Shown: positions 20,292 through 29,993, counted from the first letter of the stretch. The stretch: DNA of 64,000 nt from Seminavis robusta (GCA_903772945.1 CAICTM010000376.1:1-64000), one strand, 5' to 3'. Made by a program: numbers and translations. Notes: a model not told the origin generated them from the letters alone.

Positions 20292-20518
20292 CAGTTTGAT
20301 ACCATCCACAGGCTAGTCACTCAGAGCTTGTTTTGAAGCTTCGAGATACTGGTACCGGGTGGAGAGGGAGAAGGATGTTTGGACGTTGTGGATGTTGTCA
20401 AGCGAGAGTATTGGTGTCAACCTTTTGAATGACGTCACTGCGTACAAAGTTGATAAGAAGCCAGCAAAGTAGCAAAGAAGAGGCGATGATACCGGTTCTG
20501 CAGCCAGGGGGGTCCGGA

Positions 20519-20603
20519 GTTCCGTGGAACCTCAACAGTTTTACAAGACGCAAACGCGCAGCAACAACCAGGCATGGGGCTGCCATAATCTTGACGAAGA
20601 AGA
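20519..20603. other. Left edge of the unique spacer
   Basis: The inverted-repeat homology ends at 20518 inside the motif CAGCCAGGGGGGTCCGG, whose partner CCGGACCCCCCTGGCTG is at 22520-22536. The short stretch to the LRR start codon holds no separate feature that I can see. Confidence 0.4.
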
Positions 20604-22129
20604 ATGGCTTCAGCCTACAACCAAAGAGGCACCAGAAGAGAGGCAACTGCTCCAGCAGGAAGGCACAACTACCACCAGCAGCATGGTGAACCTGGAGAGG
20701 AAGGGATACCCTTGGAAGACCTCCAACAGATCATTCATGATCGAGATCCCCGCAGAAGACAGGAGCTCGAAGACAACAACAAAAGGTTACTGCTTCTCCG
20801 AGCAGTCAATGCACGCCAACAGGACGATGATGAATTTTTGATGGGCATGGTGGCCCTACGAAGTCATGACAACTCTGCAACCGATTATGAAATCGAAAAG
20901 GATAGTATTTCCAAAATTACAGCCTCCCCACAAGTACTGGTAGCTGAGAACCGCACCAACCGGCCCGAGGTCCTTTACGACGAGAGAGGTTGTATCATCA
21001 AGACTCCGACTACCATTTCTGCCAATTCGCAATTACCGGGTGCCTATCCAGGATTGCCAGGTGCTGTGGATAACCAACATTTTTCACCCCAAGATGGCTA
21101 TACTGAGGATGAAAACCAAGCAAACCATGAGGACGGAAGTAATGTGCGGGAAGGTACTGTGGAAACTACATCAAAGACCTCCTGTGCATCAAACAAGCTT
21201 GCCATTGGGGTTATTGTTATCGTTGTCATTGCATTGGCAATCGCCATCCCAACAGCGCTCTCAACCGGTGGCAGCCCTTCTGAAAAAATGACACAATCCG
21301 ACGCTGATCTCTACCTGGTACCAAATATTAGAAATGACACCATCCAGGCAATACAGGATCCACAATCACCTCAACATTTTGCCTATGAGTGGATTGAAGA
21401 TGATCCAAATTGGAACTCGTTTCCAGACTGGCGAAAAACACAACGATTTGGCCTAGCGTGCCTCTACTTTGCCTGCCTGCGGTACGTGGAAATAGCGGTG
21501 GAAAAACATGTTTGGCTCTCCTATTTCCGAGATGAATGTATGTGGCAATCCATCGTAACCCGGGGTGTGTGCGATGACAGAGGCCAGTATCGAGAAATCA
21601 TGGTGGAAACAGTTTCGAATAACCCAACCAAATCGAGCATCCCTCCCGAAATATTTCTCCTTTCTGGACTGGAAGTAGTAAGCTTCTTGGATGTCAATTT
21701 TGAGGCTGAGGATTCTTTGGAGGATATGCTGAATCTGAACTTGGTACCATTTCCACAGTCCTCTCTCACCACGTTGAGGTTTGCACAATGCAAGCTATCT
21801 GTGATGCTACCAACCACCTTGGGACTCCTGACAAACTTGACTCTGTTGGACTTGAATTCGAACAAATTGCAATCCACAATTCCAAGTGAATTGGGTCTTT
21901 TGACACAGTTGGAAGAGCTTCTGCTGCAGGACAATGATGATCTGAGTGGGACCATTCCACACGAAGTGCTGGAGCTGCCATCGTTAAGGGTGCTCCATGC
22001 AGGAGCAAATGAGATACCAGAAAGCTTTTGGAAAAGAAAATCCTTTGGGCCAATTTGACACTGACAACGAACATATGTAACAGTTACGAAACTTGCTGCT
22101 GCCCCCAAAATTTGGGAGATTGTCAATAA
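20604..22129 (+). CDS. LRR membrane protein in the palindrome spacer, single exon, possible C-terminal frameshift
   Basis: This is likely a surface or adhesion/receptor-like protein. The ATG at 20604 gives a hydrophilic acidic tail of about 195 residues, one membrane span (residues 199-219, LAIGVIVIVVIALAIAIPTA), and a pre-LRR region (WIEDDPNWNSFPDWRKTQRF, then YFACLRYVEIAV). At least four LRRs follow (for example NLTLLDLNSNKLQSTIPSEL). The open frame stops at 22058 after PESFWKRKSFGPI. In the neighbouring frame a Cys-rich cap follows directly (ANLTLTTNICNSYETCCCPQ, stop at 22129), so a small frameshift near 22040-22048 is likely. The gene lies in the unique spacer between the two arms and has no second copy here. 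Confidence 0.7.
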
Positions 22130-22516
22130 TGACAGTTGGGATGTTGGTTTCGGATAGTTTGTGCAAATGGTCAACAGCACAAAAAAGGTTTGAAAAGCAA
22201 ATTGTGGTGCCGGGCAAATACTTCCAACTACAACAAACTAATTGAGTTGAAGCATCTACAGAACAAGATAATTTGCACGGGGAATGAAAAGGGTCTCTGC
22301 TTGTTGATTGTTGATTTGGCCATCTTCTCTGATCCATCTTCTCAACTAGGTTCGCCTCTCTCCCTGTGTAGGGATGCTGTTTTAGCTCAGTGTCAATTAC
22401 AACAAGCAGGAAGCACATACACTAAGATTAGTTGTCACGGGGAATGAAAGGGTCTCTGCTTTATTGTTGATTGTTGATTGTGGCCATCTTCTCTGGATCC
22501 ATCTTCTCAACTAGGT
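22130..22516. repeat. Spacer tail with a direct repeat of about 80 bp
   Basis: The sequence from CACGGGGAATGAAAAGGGTC near 22276 to AACTAGGTTCGCC near 22353 recurs at about 22437-22516 with small indels. The second copy runs straight into the palindrome arm at 22517. A direct repeat abutting an inverted-repeat boundary may mark the recombination point. No gene is seen. Confidence 0.6.
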
Positions 22517-22745
22517 TCGCCGGACCCCCCTGGCTGCAGAACCGGTATCATCGCCTCTTCTTTGCTACTTTGCTGGCTTCTTATCAACTTTGTACGCAGT
22601 GACGTCATTCAAAAGGTTGACACCAATACTCTCGCTTGACAACATCCACAACGTCCAAACATCCTTCTCCCTCTCCACCCGGTACCAGTATCTCGAAGCT
22701 TCAAAACAAGCTCTGAGTGACTAGCCTGTGGATGGTATCAAACTG

Positions 22746-24092
22746 ATGATGCTTCGCCCAGCATTGTCTTTCATCAGCTGTGGGCTGCTGCTATTGCCAG
22801 CATGCATCCTTCCTGGGTGCTTTTCATTGTCGCTGATCCCAACCAAACTGTCGGCAGTTAAGGAAGAAACGTCCAGTCTTTCTCGTCGAGAGTGGTGGAA
22901 CACCAATCTGCTGCAACTCTCGGTGGGTGGGTTGCTGTCGACTTGGGTGCCGGAACATGCCACTGCAGCGCCCATTACTACCCCCTACTTGATGGAAGAA
23001 TATTTTCAGCCTCCGAATACGGCAGCCGATCAAGGTCGCTTTTACTTTCCCACCTTGACACCTCCCTTTGCCAAACGGGCGACCTACCAATACACCTTGG
23101 GCCGAAATGCATGGGCATTGGAACAGCTCTTGACATTTGCCAATGTGTCCGCGACCATTCGTTGCAACGTGGTGCAATTGGAATCCACCGGGGGATTGTG
23201 GGTGCATAGTCCCCAGTGGCCCACGGGAGAGTTTTGTTACCTACTCGATCAGCTGCAGGGTGATGTGGAGCATATTGTCTTGCCGTGCAATGCGCTGGAA
23301 CACAAGGCTCCCATGAAAGCCTTTATCCAGAAATATCCAAAGGCTCAAGTCTGGATCAGCCCTGGCCAGTATGGTCCGTTTGGTAGCTGTGGATTGGATA
23401 CCGATTTTGATACCAAGAAAACTTCGAGCACGATGGGATACCGTGTCGATGGCATTCTAGGCGACAACATGGCCCAACCACCCAGCTGGGCCAAGGAATT
23501 CGACATGGCCATTTTGTATGTGGATATCCCGGAAAATGCTGGACCGGTATCGGAAGTGGCATTTTGTCACAAACCAACCAAGACGCTGGTGGCCACGGAC
23601 GCGGTCGTGTACATTCCCACCGATGCACCCAACATTTTCACAACCTACTTTGACACGGATACCGTACGAGACGATCCAACCTTTTGGCCCAAGACGGTAC
23701 TGCAGGCCGTCTTTTTGCCATTGCGAACAAACAATAACAACAATTATCCTGGCTTTGGCGCAATTGAAAATCGATTGGTCCGAGCTCCCATTTTGCGGGC
23801 ATTTGCAGATGCCCGAGCCCCCAATGCGGTGAAGGATTGGGTGGCCAAGATTGCCACTCAATTTGATTTCGATCGAATCATTACAAGTCACTTTGCCTCG
23901 CCCATTGCTGCCACGCCGCAAGATTTTGCCAGTTGCTTTTCGTATCTGACACCCATCATGGGCAACAGCAACAGTAAGCTCCCACCCATTGCCTGTCAAG
24001 ATTGGGAACTACTCGAAGGGTTGAATCAGGTCATTGCCGAAAACAAGCTTGGCGCTCCAGCTACTTTTGACTACAAGAAAGATTGTCAATAG
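22746..24092 (+). CDS. Gene C copy III: DUF4336 protein with plastid/thylakoid-type leader, 448 aa
   Basis: This is a DUF4336 family protein, a metallo-beta-lactamase-like group found in cyanobacteria and plastid-bearing organisms; its activity is not established. From the ATG at 22746 the leader reads as three parts. The first is a signal peptide (MLRPALSFISCGLLLLPACI). Next is a possible diatom plastid motif with Phe after the cleavage site (GCFSLSL). A twin-arginine-like lumen signal follows (SRREWW, hydrophobic LLQLSVGGLLS, then ATA-AP). The body shows YTLGRNAWALEQL, GGLWVHSP, IVLPCNALEHKAPMKAFIQK and QVWISPGQYG. A second, variable half contains DVAILYV-type and TFWPKTVLQAVF segments. It is convergent with gene B. 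Confidence 0.75.
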   Translation: MMLRPALSFISCGLLLLPACILPGCFSLSLIPTKLSAVKEETSSLSRREWWNTNLLQLSVGGLLSTWVPEHATAAPITTPYLMEEYFQPPNTAADQGRFYFPTLTPPFAKRATYQYTLGRNAWALEQLLTFANVSATIRCNVVQLESTGGLWVHSPQWPTGEFCYLLDQLQGDVEHIVLPCNALEHKAPMKAFIQKYPKAQVWISPGQYGPFGSCGLDTDFDTKKTSSTMGYRVDGILGDNMAQPPSWAKEFDMAILYVDIPENAGPVSEVAFCHKPTKTLVATDAVVYIPTDAPNIFTTYFDTDTVRDDPTFWPKTVLQAVFLPLRTNNNNNYPGFGAIENRLVRAPILRAFADARAPNAVKDWVAKIATQFDFDRIITSHFASPIAATPQDFASCFSYLTPIMGNSNSKLPPIACQDWELLEGLNQVIAENKLGAPATFDYKKDCQ

Positions 24093-24528
24093 CAAACAAG
24101 GCAGAATGAAACAGGCTCTTTACTTTCTGCTAGGTCACTCCTCGGCGTGGTTAGTTCTATCACCTAGCTAGGACGCCGTGGGCCAGATGGGAGCGGTCAT
24201 TCCGCCGACATAAAAAAGGTCAGGGCATCTGCCAAATCCTTCTGCCCACCTTGACGCTCAGTCTCTAACTGGAACAGTGAAAATCCAAGTCACACGAATC
24301 TGTATAATTGTCACGCTTAAAAATGAAAATTAAGGATCATAGTAGCTGGGTGTTGGATTGCAGGTCAAAGGCTAGCAAAATGCAGCACTCGTTCTGGGCT
24401 GGGTAAACCAAAATCTTCCAGTCGCCTCTGCCGCATACTGTCATGGCCATCAGTAATTGCAAACGAATTTTTTTTGTATTGTGTGGATTGATCAAAACGA
24501 GAAGGGGTCTCGTCAAAAAATCAAGCAA
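24093..24528. other. Intergenic region between convergent C and B, copy III
   Basis: This is the same 3' flank as 10842-11310, with insertions such as GGGAGCGGTCATTCCGCCGACA near 24190. There is an A/T run near 24468-24476. No gene is seen. Confidence 0.35.
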
Positions 24529-25917
24529 TTATGCATATAGGGAGTAGATGGAATCATACGACATGGGTGGTCGGAACAGCGGGCGTGCCAATGATGGCTC
24601 TATGGACGGCTGACTGTCGGTCTTGTTTGTTATTGTCTTGGCCGGAGTCCAAGAACACTTCGGTCCCCGGCGATGTCGAATCTCACAGGTCGAATTGTAA
24701 CCCAACAGATACCCCCAATGACCAAAACTACCTTGGCCATGCGCCACACATCGAGTACTTCCCAAAAGGTACAAATCCACAAATGCATCGTAAAAGTCCT
24801 CTGGTACCAGTGAGGGGTCTTTGGCATCATACATGTCCAAATGAAGCGGTTGCTTCTGGTAGGCTCCATTGCTGGTTGTGGCCACTACCGTGACATTTTT
24901 GCTGCGTCCATACTCAATGGCTGTCTTGACGGCAAAGGCAGTGTCGGATGCCACAAAGAATGGCCCACCGGGCCGCAACATGGAAATACAATTCATAGCA
25001 TGGTGTGTCATTTGTGTCATTTCCTTCTCGGATCGTTCCTTGACGGCATACACAGCACGGATATGAGCTGCAGCATATTCCCCCGGAACAATCCCCAGTC
25101 TGTCAAAATTGTCCTTGACACGCTGCGCAATGGGAGGGGCTGGAGTGAATGCCCAGTGCCACATGTGTCGAAACATGCCGAGCCTAGCATGCTGTTCATC
25201 CCCTGGGAGTGGATTGTCATCGTACCACTCTTGCCCATAGTCATTGGCTTGCATCTCACAAATCATAACTTGCATTCCAGCACCAGTGGCATTGGCCAGT
25301 CGAACAATGTCTTGTTTTCTTCCACGAGCCTTGTTGGATAAGACGGCACCCGTCATGTAATGGGGTACACGCCAATCCAATCCACCTTCTGGAGGCAACA
25401 GATAATGCTCCAATGCAAAAGGTTTGTTCCAATAAATCAACAAGATTCGATTGGTTCTGGCGGCCACTTTCAGAAAGAATGGCAGTGGTTTCAATCGATC
25501 GGTCAATCCTCCGGCTTGTTCTCCTCGTCGAGCCACCATGACTAGATAGCGATAATGTGTATTCCAGTTGGTCTCATTCAGCTGAGCCCTTGTTTCTTGA
25601 TGCCATGTGGCATATTCCTGCATCCAAGCAGGAAGGTTTGTGGTAATGGTGACTGGAGTTGGAGGCTCAGTACTACTCGCACTGATGTTAGCTTGTACCA
25701 AAAGCGACAATGGATCATTCTGGTCGACTGTCTCGTTGCCGACGCGAATTGTCATTGTCACATTCCCAGCGTCATAGTCCAAGGAATCATCCAAAGTAGC
25801 ATCTGCAGCTCTGGGAGCCACCTGCAAGAGGCGCGAACTGATTTGCCAACAACCCAACCAGGAAACGATGAGTATGTTGATCACGATGATGAGACGAGGG
25901 TCGGCCAACTTGGTCAT
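24529..25917 (-). CDS. Gene B copy III: fucosyltransferase-like type II membrane protein, 462 aa
   Basis: This is the intact reference for gene B, starting MTKLADPRLI at 25917. It has a signal anchor near residues 8-22, a stem with Asn-glycosylation sequons (NVT, NET, NIS), and the blocks GLTDRLKPLPFFLKVAARTN, LLIYWNKPFALEHYLLPPE, GLDWRVP, AAHIRAVYAVKE, MLRPGGPFFVASD and VDLYLLGSTRCVAHGQGSFG. The HxR and basic RLKPL patterns are what I would expect of a GDP-fucose-using GT-B enzyme in the Golgi. The assignment rests on pattern recall, not on an alignment. It is paralogous to gene A and divergent from it. Confidence 0.6.
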   Translation of the reverse strand: MTKLADPRLIIVINILIVSWLGCWQISSRLLQVAPRAADATLDDSLDYDAGNVTMTIRVGNETVDQNDPLSLLVQANISASSTEPPTPVTITTNLPAWMQEYATWHQETRAQLNETNWNTHYRYLVMVARRGEQAGGLTDRLKPLPFFLKVAARTNRILLIYWNKPFALEHYLLPPEGGLDWRVPHYMTGAVLSNKARGRKQDIVRLANATGAGMQVMICEMQANDYGQEWYDDNPLPGDEQHARLGMFRHMWHWAFTPAPPIAQRVKDNFDRLGIVPGEYAAAHIRAVYAVKERSEKEMTQMTHHAMNCISMLRPGGPFFVASDTAFAVKTAIEYGRSKNVTVVATTSNGAYQKQPLHLDMYDAKDPSLVPEDFYDAFVDLYLLGSTRCVAHGQGSFGHWGYLLGYNSTCEIRHRRGPKCSWTPAKTITNKTDSQPSIEPSLARPLFRPPMSYDSIYSLYA

Positions 25918-26578
25918 TGCAGCTCTCTGAAACAGAATATCTCTCTTCTTGAAACAATATATGCTGGGTTGCTGATCAATTAATTGTGGCGTGGTGCAGG
26001 TTAGCTTTATACCCAAAGCAATATCATTGTACTTGGTTGGGATGGATGGGAATATCCGTTGGGAAGGTGGTCGTTGTTATTGTAACAGTGAGAGCATCCA
26101 AGGCGCAAAAGCGGCAACAACCATCCTTCCCTTCCCCCTCTGGCTTGGACGCCTGGACCAAAAGAAAACTGGGTCAGCAGCAAATACCGTACGGTAGTGA
26201 AGGGTGGTTCAATGACTGCTTTGTGACCTTCCAGATTACACCAGTTTGACCCGTTCAAGACGGTGTCTCTGCCTCGTTGAAACAGAGGGTGGTAACGCTA
26301 ACGGTAGAGCCGCACAGTACAAGGAAGACAAATACCAAAGATCGAAACTTTGGATTGATGCAATCCAGCTTAATGGGCTTACTTTAGTCATTGGAGTGCA
26401 CCCGATGTCTCTGGGAAAGAAGGATGCCACGAGGGCAAGATTGAAAAGAAAGGAAGTTGGTTGGGCCCACCGTAGGTTGTTCCGATTACTGCCAAATTTG
26501 GGTCCAAGCAAGGTTCCAGCACTGTCAGCCCTCACAAATCCACGCCACCAACACACACACAACCACTTCAAAACCACG
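25918..26578. promoter_or_regulatory. Shared A-B upstream region, copy III
   Basis: This is the inverted equivalent of 8798-9455. It carries the TACCGTACGGTA palindrome at about 26184-26195 and CTTTATA (TATAAAG on the minus strand) near 26005-26011, facing gene B. Conservation in three copies supports a functional bidirectional promoter or very recent duplication. Confidence 0.5.
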
Positions 26579-27994
26579 ATGCAAACTGCGGTCAAACCCC
26601 GCTTCGCGTTTGCCGCAACCCTGATAATGGTCTCTTGGCTCGGGTATTGGCGGGTGAACTCGAGGATCCTGCTGCAAGTGAGTGAAGACCTACGAACTTC
26701 GAGCCTCGACGAACCACTCAGTCCAGAAGATCAGGAATTCCTTGGCAACACCCCCAATACGACGACACACGGTCAGCTATTATTTATCGAGGAAGTTGCG
26801 CCCAACACGACACTGGCGCCACCCGAAACAACAATCCCGCCAGCAGTGACTATACCCAAAGATCTGACGGCAGATCTCCCACCGTGGCTGCAGGAATATG
26901 CCCAGTGGCATCGACAACAACGTGCTCGAATCAATGAACACAACTGGAAGTCCAAACGCAACAATTATCTCATTGTCACTGCCAGACGAGGTCAGCAAGC
27001 CGGAGGATTGACCGATCGATTGAAACCCCTTCCTCATTTCCTCAAATTGGCGGCCAAAACCAATCGAATCTTGTTGATTTACTGGAACAAACCCTTTTCA
27101 TTGGAGCATTATCTGTTGCCACCCGACGGTGGATTGGATTGGCGTGTTCCCTTTTATATGGTGGAGGAAATTGTTGTCAAATCCAGAATCACCGCACGAC
27201 AAGAAGATATTCGAAGCAAGGCACACAACAAAAGGTTCCAAATCGTCGCCACGGGAATGCAAGCACCCGACTATGGTCAAGACTGGTATGATGCAACCCC
27301 CTTGGAGGGCGATGAACTGCCTCAATACAATCGCATTGCCATTTTTCGACACATGTGGTACTGGGCATTCACTCCATCCCCTCCCATTGCACAGCGTGTC
27401 AAGGACAATTTTGACAGACTGGGACTTGTTCCGGGAGAATATGCTTCGGCTCATATCCGGGCGGTGTATGCCGTCAAGGAACGACCCGAGTGGAAATACA
27501 TTCACATGGCACAGCATGCCATGAATTGTATTTCCATGTTGCGACCGGGCGGCCCTTTCTTTGTGGCCTCGGACACTGCCTTTGTCGTCCAAGAAGCCAT
27601 CAAGTATGGACGCAGGAAAAATGTCACGGTAGTGGCAACTACCAACAATGGAGCCTACCAAAAACAACCCCTTCATTTGGACATGTACAATGCCAGTGAT
27701 CTGTCGCTTGTGCCAGAAGACTTTTACGATGCCTTTGTGGATTTGTACCTTCTGGGTGGTACTCGATGTGTGACACATGGACATGGTAGTTTTGGTCATT
27801 GGGGGTATCTGTTGGGTTACAATTCCACGTGTGAGATTCGACAAGTAAAAGGTCCAAAGTGTGAATGGACAGATCCTCCTTCCAATGCCACAATGGGTGT
27901 GCATTCTGCCAGCAGCGCTTCAGAGAAAAAGCATTCTCGTCCACTGTTTCGGCGTCCCATGGCATATGATTCCATCTATTCCTTTTCTCAATAA
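26579..27994 (+). CDS. Gene A copy III: fucosyltransferase-like type II membrane protein, 471 aa
   Basis: This is the intact reference for gene A. The ATG at 26579 (MQTAVKPRFAFAATLIMVSW) gives a short basic tail and a signal anchor (residues about 9-22). A stem of about 90 residues is rich in Thr/Pro and acidic residues. The catalytic part shares all blocks with gene B: GLTDRLKPLPHFLKLAAKTN, LLIYWNKPFSLEHYLLPPD, SAHIRAVYAVKERPEW, MLRPGGPFFVASDTAF and VDLYLLGGTRCVTHGHGSFG. Extra residues before the C-terminus distinguish it (SASSASEKKHSRPLFRRPM). Likely Golgi lumen, GT-B fold fucosyltransferase-like, by analogy only. Upstream in-frame sequence opens only with a non-ATG codon and overlaps the promoter region. 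Confidence 0.6.
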   Translation: MQTAVKPRFAFAATLIMVSWLGYWRVNSRILLQVSEDLRTSSLDEPLSPEDQEFLGNTPNTTTHGQLLFIEEVAPNTTLAPPETTIPPAVTIPKDLTADLPPWLQEYAQWHRQQRARINEHNWKSKRNNYLIVTARRGQQAGGLTDRLKPLPHFLKLAAKTNRILLIYWNKPFSLEHYLLPPDGGLDWRVPFYMVEEIVVKSRITARQEDIRSKAHNKRFQIVATGMQAPDYGQDWYDATPLEGDELPQYNRIAIFRHMWYWAFTPSPPIAQRVKDNFDRLGLVPGEYASAHIRAVYAVKERPEWKYIHMAQHAMNCISMLRPGGPFFVASDTAFVVQEAIKYGRRKNVTVVATTNNGAYQKQPLHLDMYNASDLSLVPEDFYDAFVDLYLLGGTRCVTHGHGSFGHWGYLLGYNSTCEIRQVKGPKCEWTDPPSNATMGVHSASSASEKKHSRPLFRRPMAYDSIYSFSQ

Positions 27995-28072
27995 GAGAGC
28001 TTTTTAGACTTCTACATTTGAACTTTTAGGAAGGCACCATCTGTGTGTACTGATATCTGTGAGAAGTCGTAT

Positions 28073-28822
28073 AGTACAATTGAGGTATACTAGGTGGAAT
28101 CCACCAAGCAGTATCGTGCCGTAGCTATCTGAACTGCCATTGTGCATCCTTGGAGCTTCGTGCATCCTGGCTCTGAGGCACCACCAGCTAAAAAGGGAGT
28201 GCCTTGCGCTCTTTCGGGTCTTTGACTGCACTTCCGCTTTGCATGATAGTAGAGTATCCTGAGGCACCGCCAACTGAGTTGGCATTCGTTCCTGGCACCT
28301 CGAGAGCTCGAGAGTGGAACTGAGAACTGAGAGGGAGTGCCGTCGGCATGATGCAACGTTTGGTGGCAACCCAGGCCTGTTAGTTTGGCCCATTCCCATA
28401 CCACAACTTTAAAGGTCACCTTGACCTCGACGCCATGGACCCACCTCGGACCGGGTCCCCTCCCCAAGAAAGCTATGCCCGAGACCTACATGTATGCATA
28501 GCTTGCTTGTTCTGTGTGTTTTTAGTGCTAACCGTACAGGTACGTACAGTTACACGTACGTACTGTACTTGAAAGCTATTAATACTTGAAACAGCCTTGA
28601 AGTGCGGGCGTGATCAAAGAACTTCCTTGTCTGCATTCGTCAGTGTTCTTTCGTGACAACTGTTTTCAGACACGGGCAAAGAACACAAAGCAGCACAAAC
28701 ACGAACCTCCACCACGCACTTGTGCTCTCAAGGCGCCCTCCTTTGATGCCTCTATTTCCCTCCGACCCTCCCAACCTCATCATCCTTCCGCCGGCAGTTG
28801 ACAACGACCCACATGTAGACAA
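28073..28822. other. Intergenic stretch right of cassette ABC-III
   Basis: This is unique sequence after the duplication breakpoint. It has a GTAC-rich patch near 28533-28565 (GTACAGGTACGTAC and ACGTACGTACTGTAC). Short ORFs overlap on both strands without recognisable domains. I see no gene. Confidence 0.35.
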
Positions 28823-29800
28823 AAAGGACACCGGAGGTGTAATAGATATACCGGGCGAGCTGAATTGAAAGATGGGCAGGCATAGTAATATTGTTGAAGT
28901 TTGGCTGAAGGTAATGTCATTAGATTTTTTCGTCTGAGAAAGTGGCGTTGTAGCTTACGGGAGTTTAGAGGTGTGCAACGTGAGACGTTAGATTTTTCCG
29001 TCTGAGAAAGAGGCGTGGTAGCTTACGGGAGTTTAGAGGTGTGCTACCTGAGATGTTACCTTTTTCCGTCTGAGAAAGTGGCATGGTAGCTTACGGGAGT
29101 TTAGAGGTGTGCAAGGTGAGACGTTAGATTTTTCCATCTGAGAAAGAGGCGGGTAGCTTAGGGAGTTTAGAGGGGTGCAACGTGAGACACTAGATTTTCC
29201 CTCTGAGAAAGTGGTGTGGTAGCTCAAGGGAGTTTAGAAGTAAAACGCTAACCCTAAGGATAAAACCAACCAAAACCAACCAAACAACCACCACAATAAA
29301 GGACACCGGAGGTGTAATAGATATACCGGGCGAGCTGAATTGAAAGATGGGCGGGCATAATAATATTGTTAAAGTTTGGCTGAAGTAGTGTCATTAGATT
29401 TTCCGTCTGAGAAAGTGGCGTGGTAGCTTACGGGAGTTTAGAGGTGTGCAACGTGAGACGTAAGATTTTTCCGTCTGAGAAAGTGGCGTGGTAGCTTAGG
29501 AGTTTAGAGGTGTGCAACGTGAGACGTAAGATTTTTCCATCTGAGAAAGAGGCATTGTAGCTTACAAGAGTTTAGAGGTGTACAAGGCAGCATTAGATTT
29601 TTCCATCTGAGAAAGTGGGTGGTAGCTTACGGGAGTTTAGAGGTGTGCAACGTGAAGTCAATAGATTTTTCCATCTGAGAAAGTGGCGTGGTAGCTTACG
29701 GGAGTTTAGAGGTGTGCAACGTGAGTCAATAGATTTTTCCATCTGAGAAAGTGGCGTGGTAGCTTACGGGAGTTTAGAGGTGGGCATCGTGAGGAAAATA
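28823..29800. repeat. Satellite-like array: two blocks of about 68-bp units within a 475-bp duplication
   Basis: A unit with the core TCTGAGAAAGTGGCGTGGTA followed by GGGAGTTTAGAGGTGTGCAA repeats about five times from 28920 to 29240 and about six times from 29394 to 29790. Each block is led by the same roughly 95-bp sequence (GGACACCGGAGGTGTAATAG and onward) at about 28826 and 29301, so the array has a higher-order period near 475 bp. Units differ by point changes and small indels. No long open frame crosses them. Confidence 0.85.
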
Positions 29801-29917
29801 TTAGGATCCGTTGCTACCGTATGATTATTATGAGAATGCGTGAGAAAGAGGGGGTTGAAGTAAATCTCTAACCCAAAGGATAACCAACCAACCAAACCCA
29901 CCACCACCACAATAAAC

Positions 29918-29993
29918 GGGGTCAGAGATCACCGGGGTCTGCCCGGTATATAAATGGGGTCAGAGATCACCGGGGTCTGCCCGGTATATTAAC
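29918..29993. promoter_or_regulatory. Tandem 38-bp element upstream of the CRAL-TRIO gene
   Basis: GGGGTCAGAGATCACCGGGG followed by TCTGCCCGGTATATAAAT occurs at 29918 and again at 29956, a 38-bp direct duplication. The second copy ends GTATATTAAC. Each copy holds a TATA-like word (TATATAAA in the first) 90-140 bp upstream of the ATG at 30086, plus a CCGGGG/CCCGG inverted motif. It is likely a core promoter that was duplicated. Confidence 0.5.

Larger units (their letters stand above)
15643..20518. repeat. Cassette ABC, copy II (left arm of a large palindrome)
   Basis: Homology to ABC-III runs from 15643 in the middle of gene A to 20518, which pairs with 22517. Gene order is A minus, B plus, C minus. 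Against both other copies this arm shows frequent missing single bases (for example near 15778, 16490, 17593, 17813, 17884, 18203, 19192 and 19903), while substitutions are few. That pattern resembles uncorrected read errors rather than decay by mutation. Confidence 0.8.
22517..28072. repeat. Cassette ABC, copy III (right arm of the palindrome, intact)
   Basis: This is the inverted copy with gene C plus, gene B minus and gene A plus. All three frames are open from ATG to stop, so this is the best reference for the cassette. Homology with copy I ends at 28072 (partner 7309) and with copy II at 22517 (partner 20518). Confidence 0.85.

Noticed and set aside
20519-22516. The whole palindrome explained as a missed-adapter read artefact
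   Set aside because: A missed adapter gives a palindrome with little or no spacer. Here 2 kb of non-palindromic sequence lies between the arms. Other assembly errors remain possible and are noted in the findings.
28920-29790. Regular repeats that could suggest a CRISPR array
   Set aside because: The units follow each other directly without unique spacers, they vary at many positions, and the window is eukaryotic.
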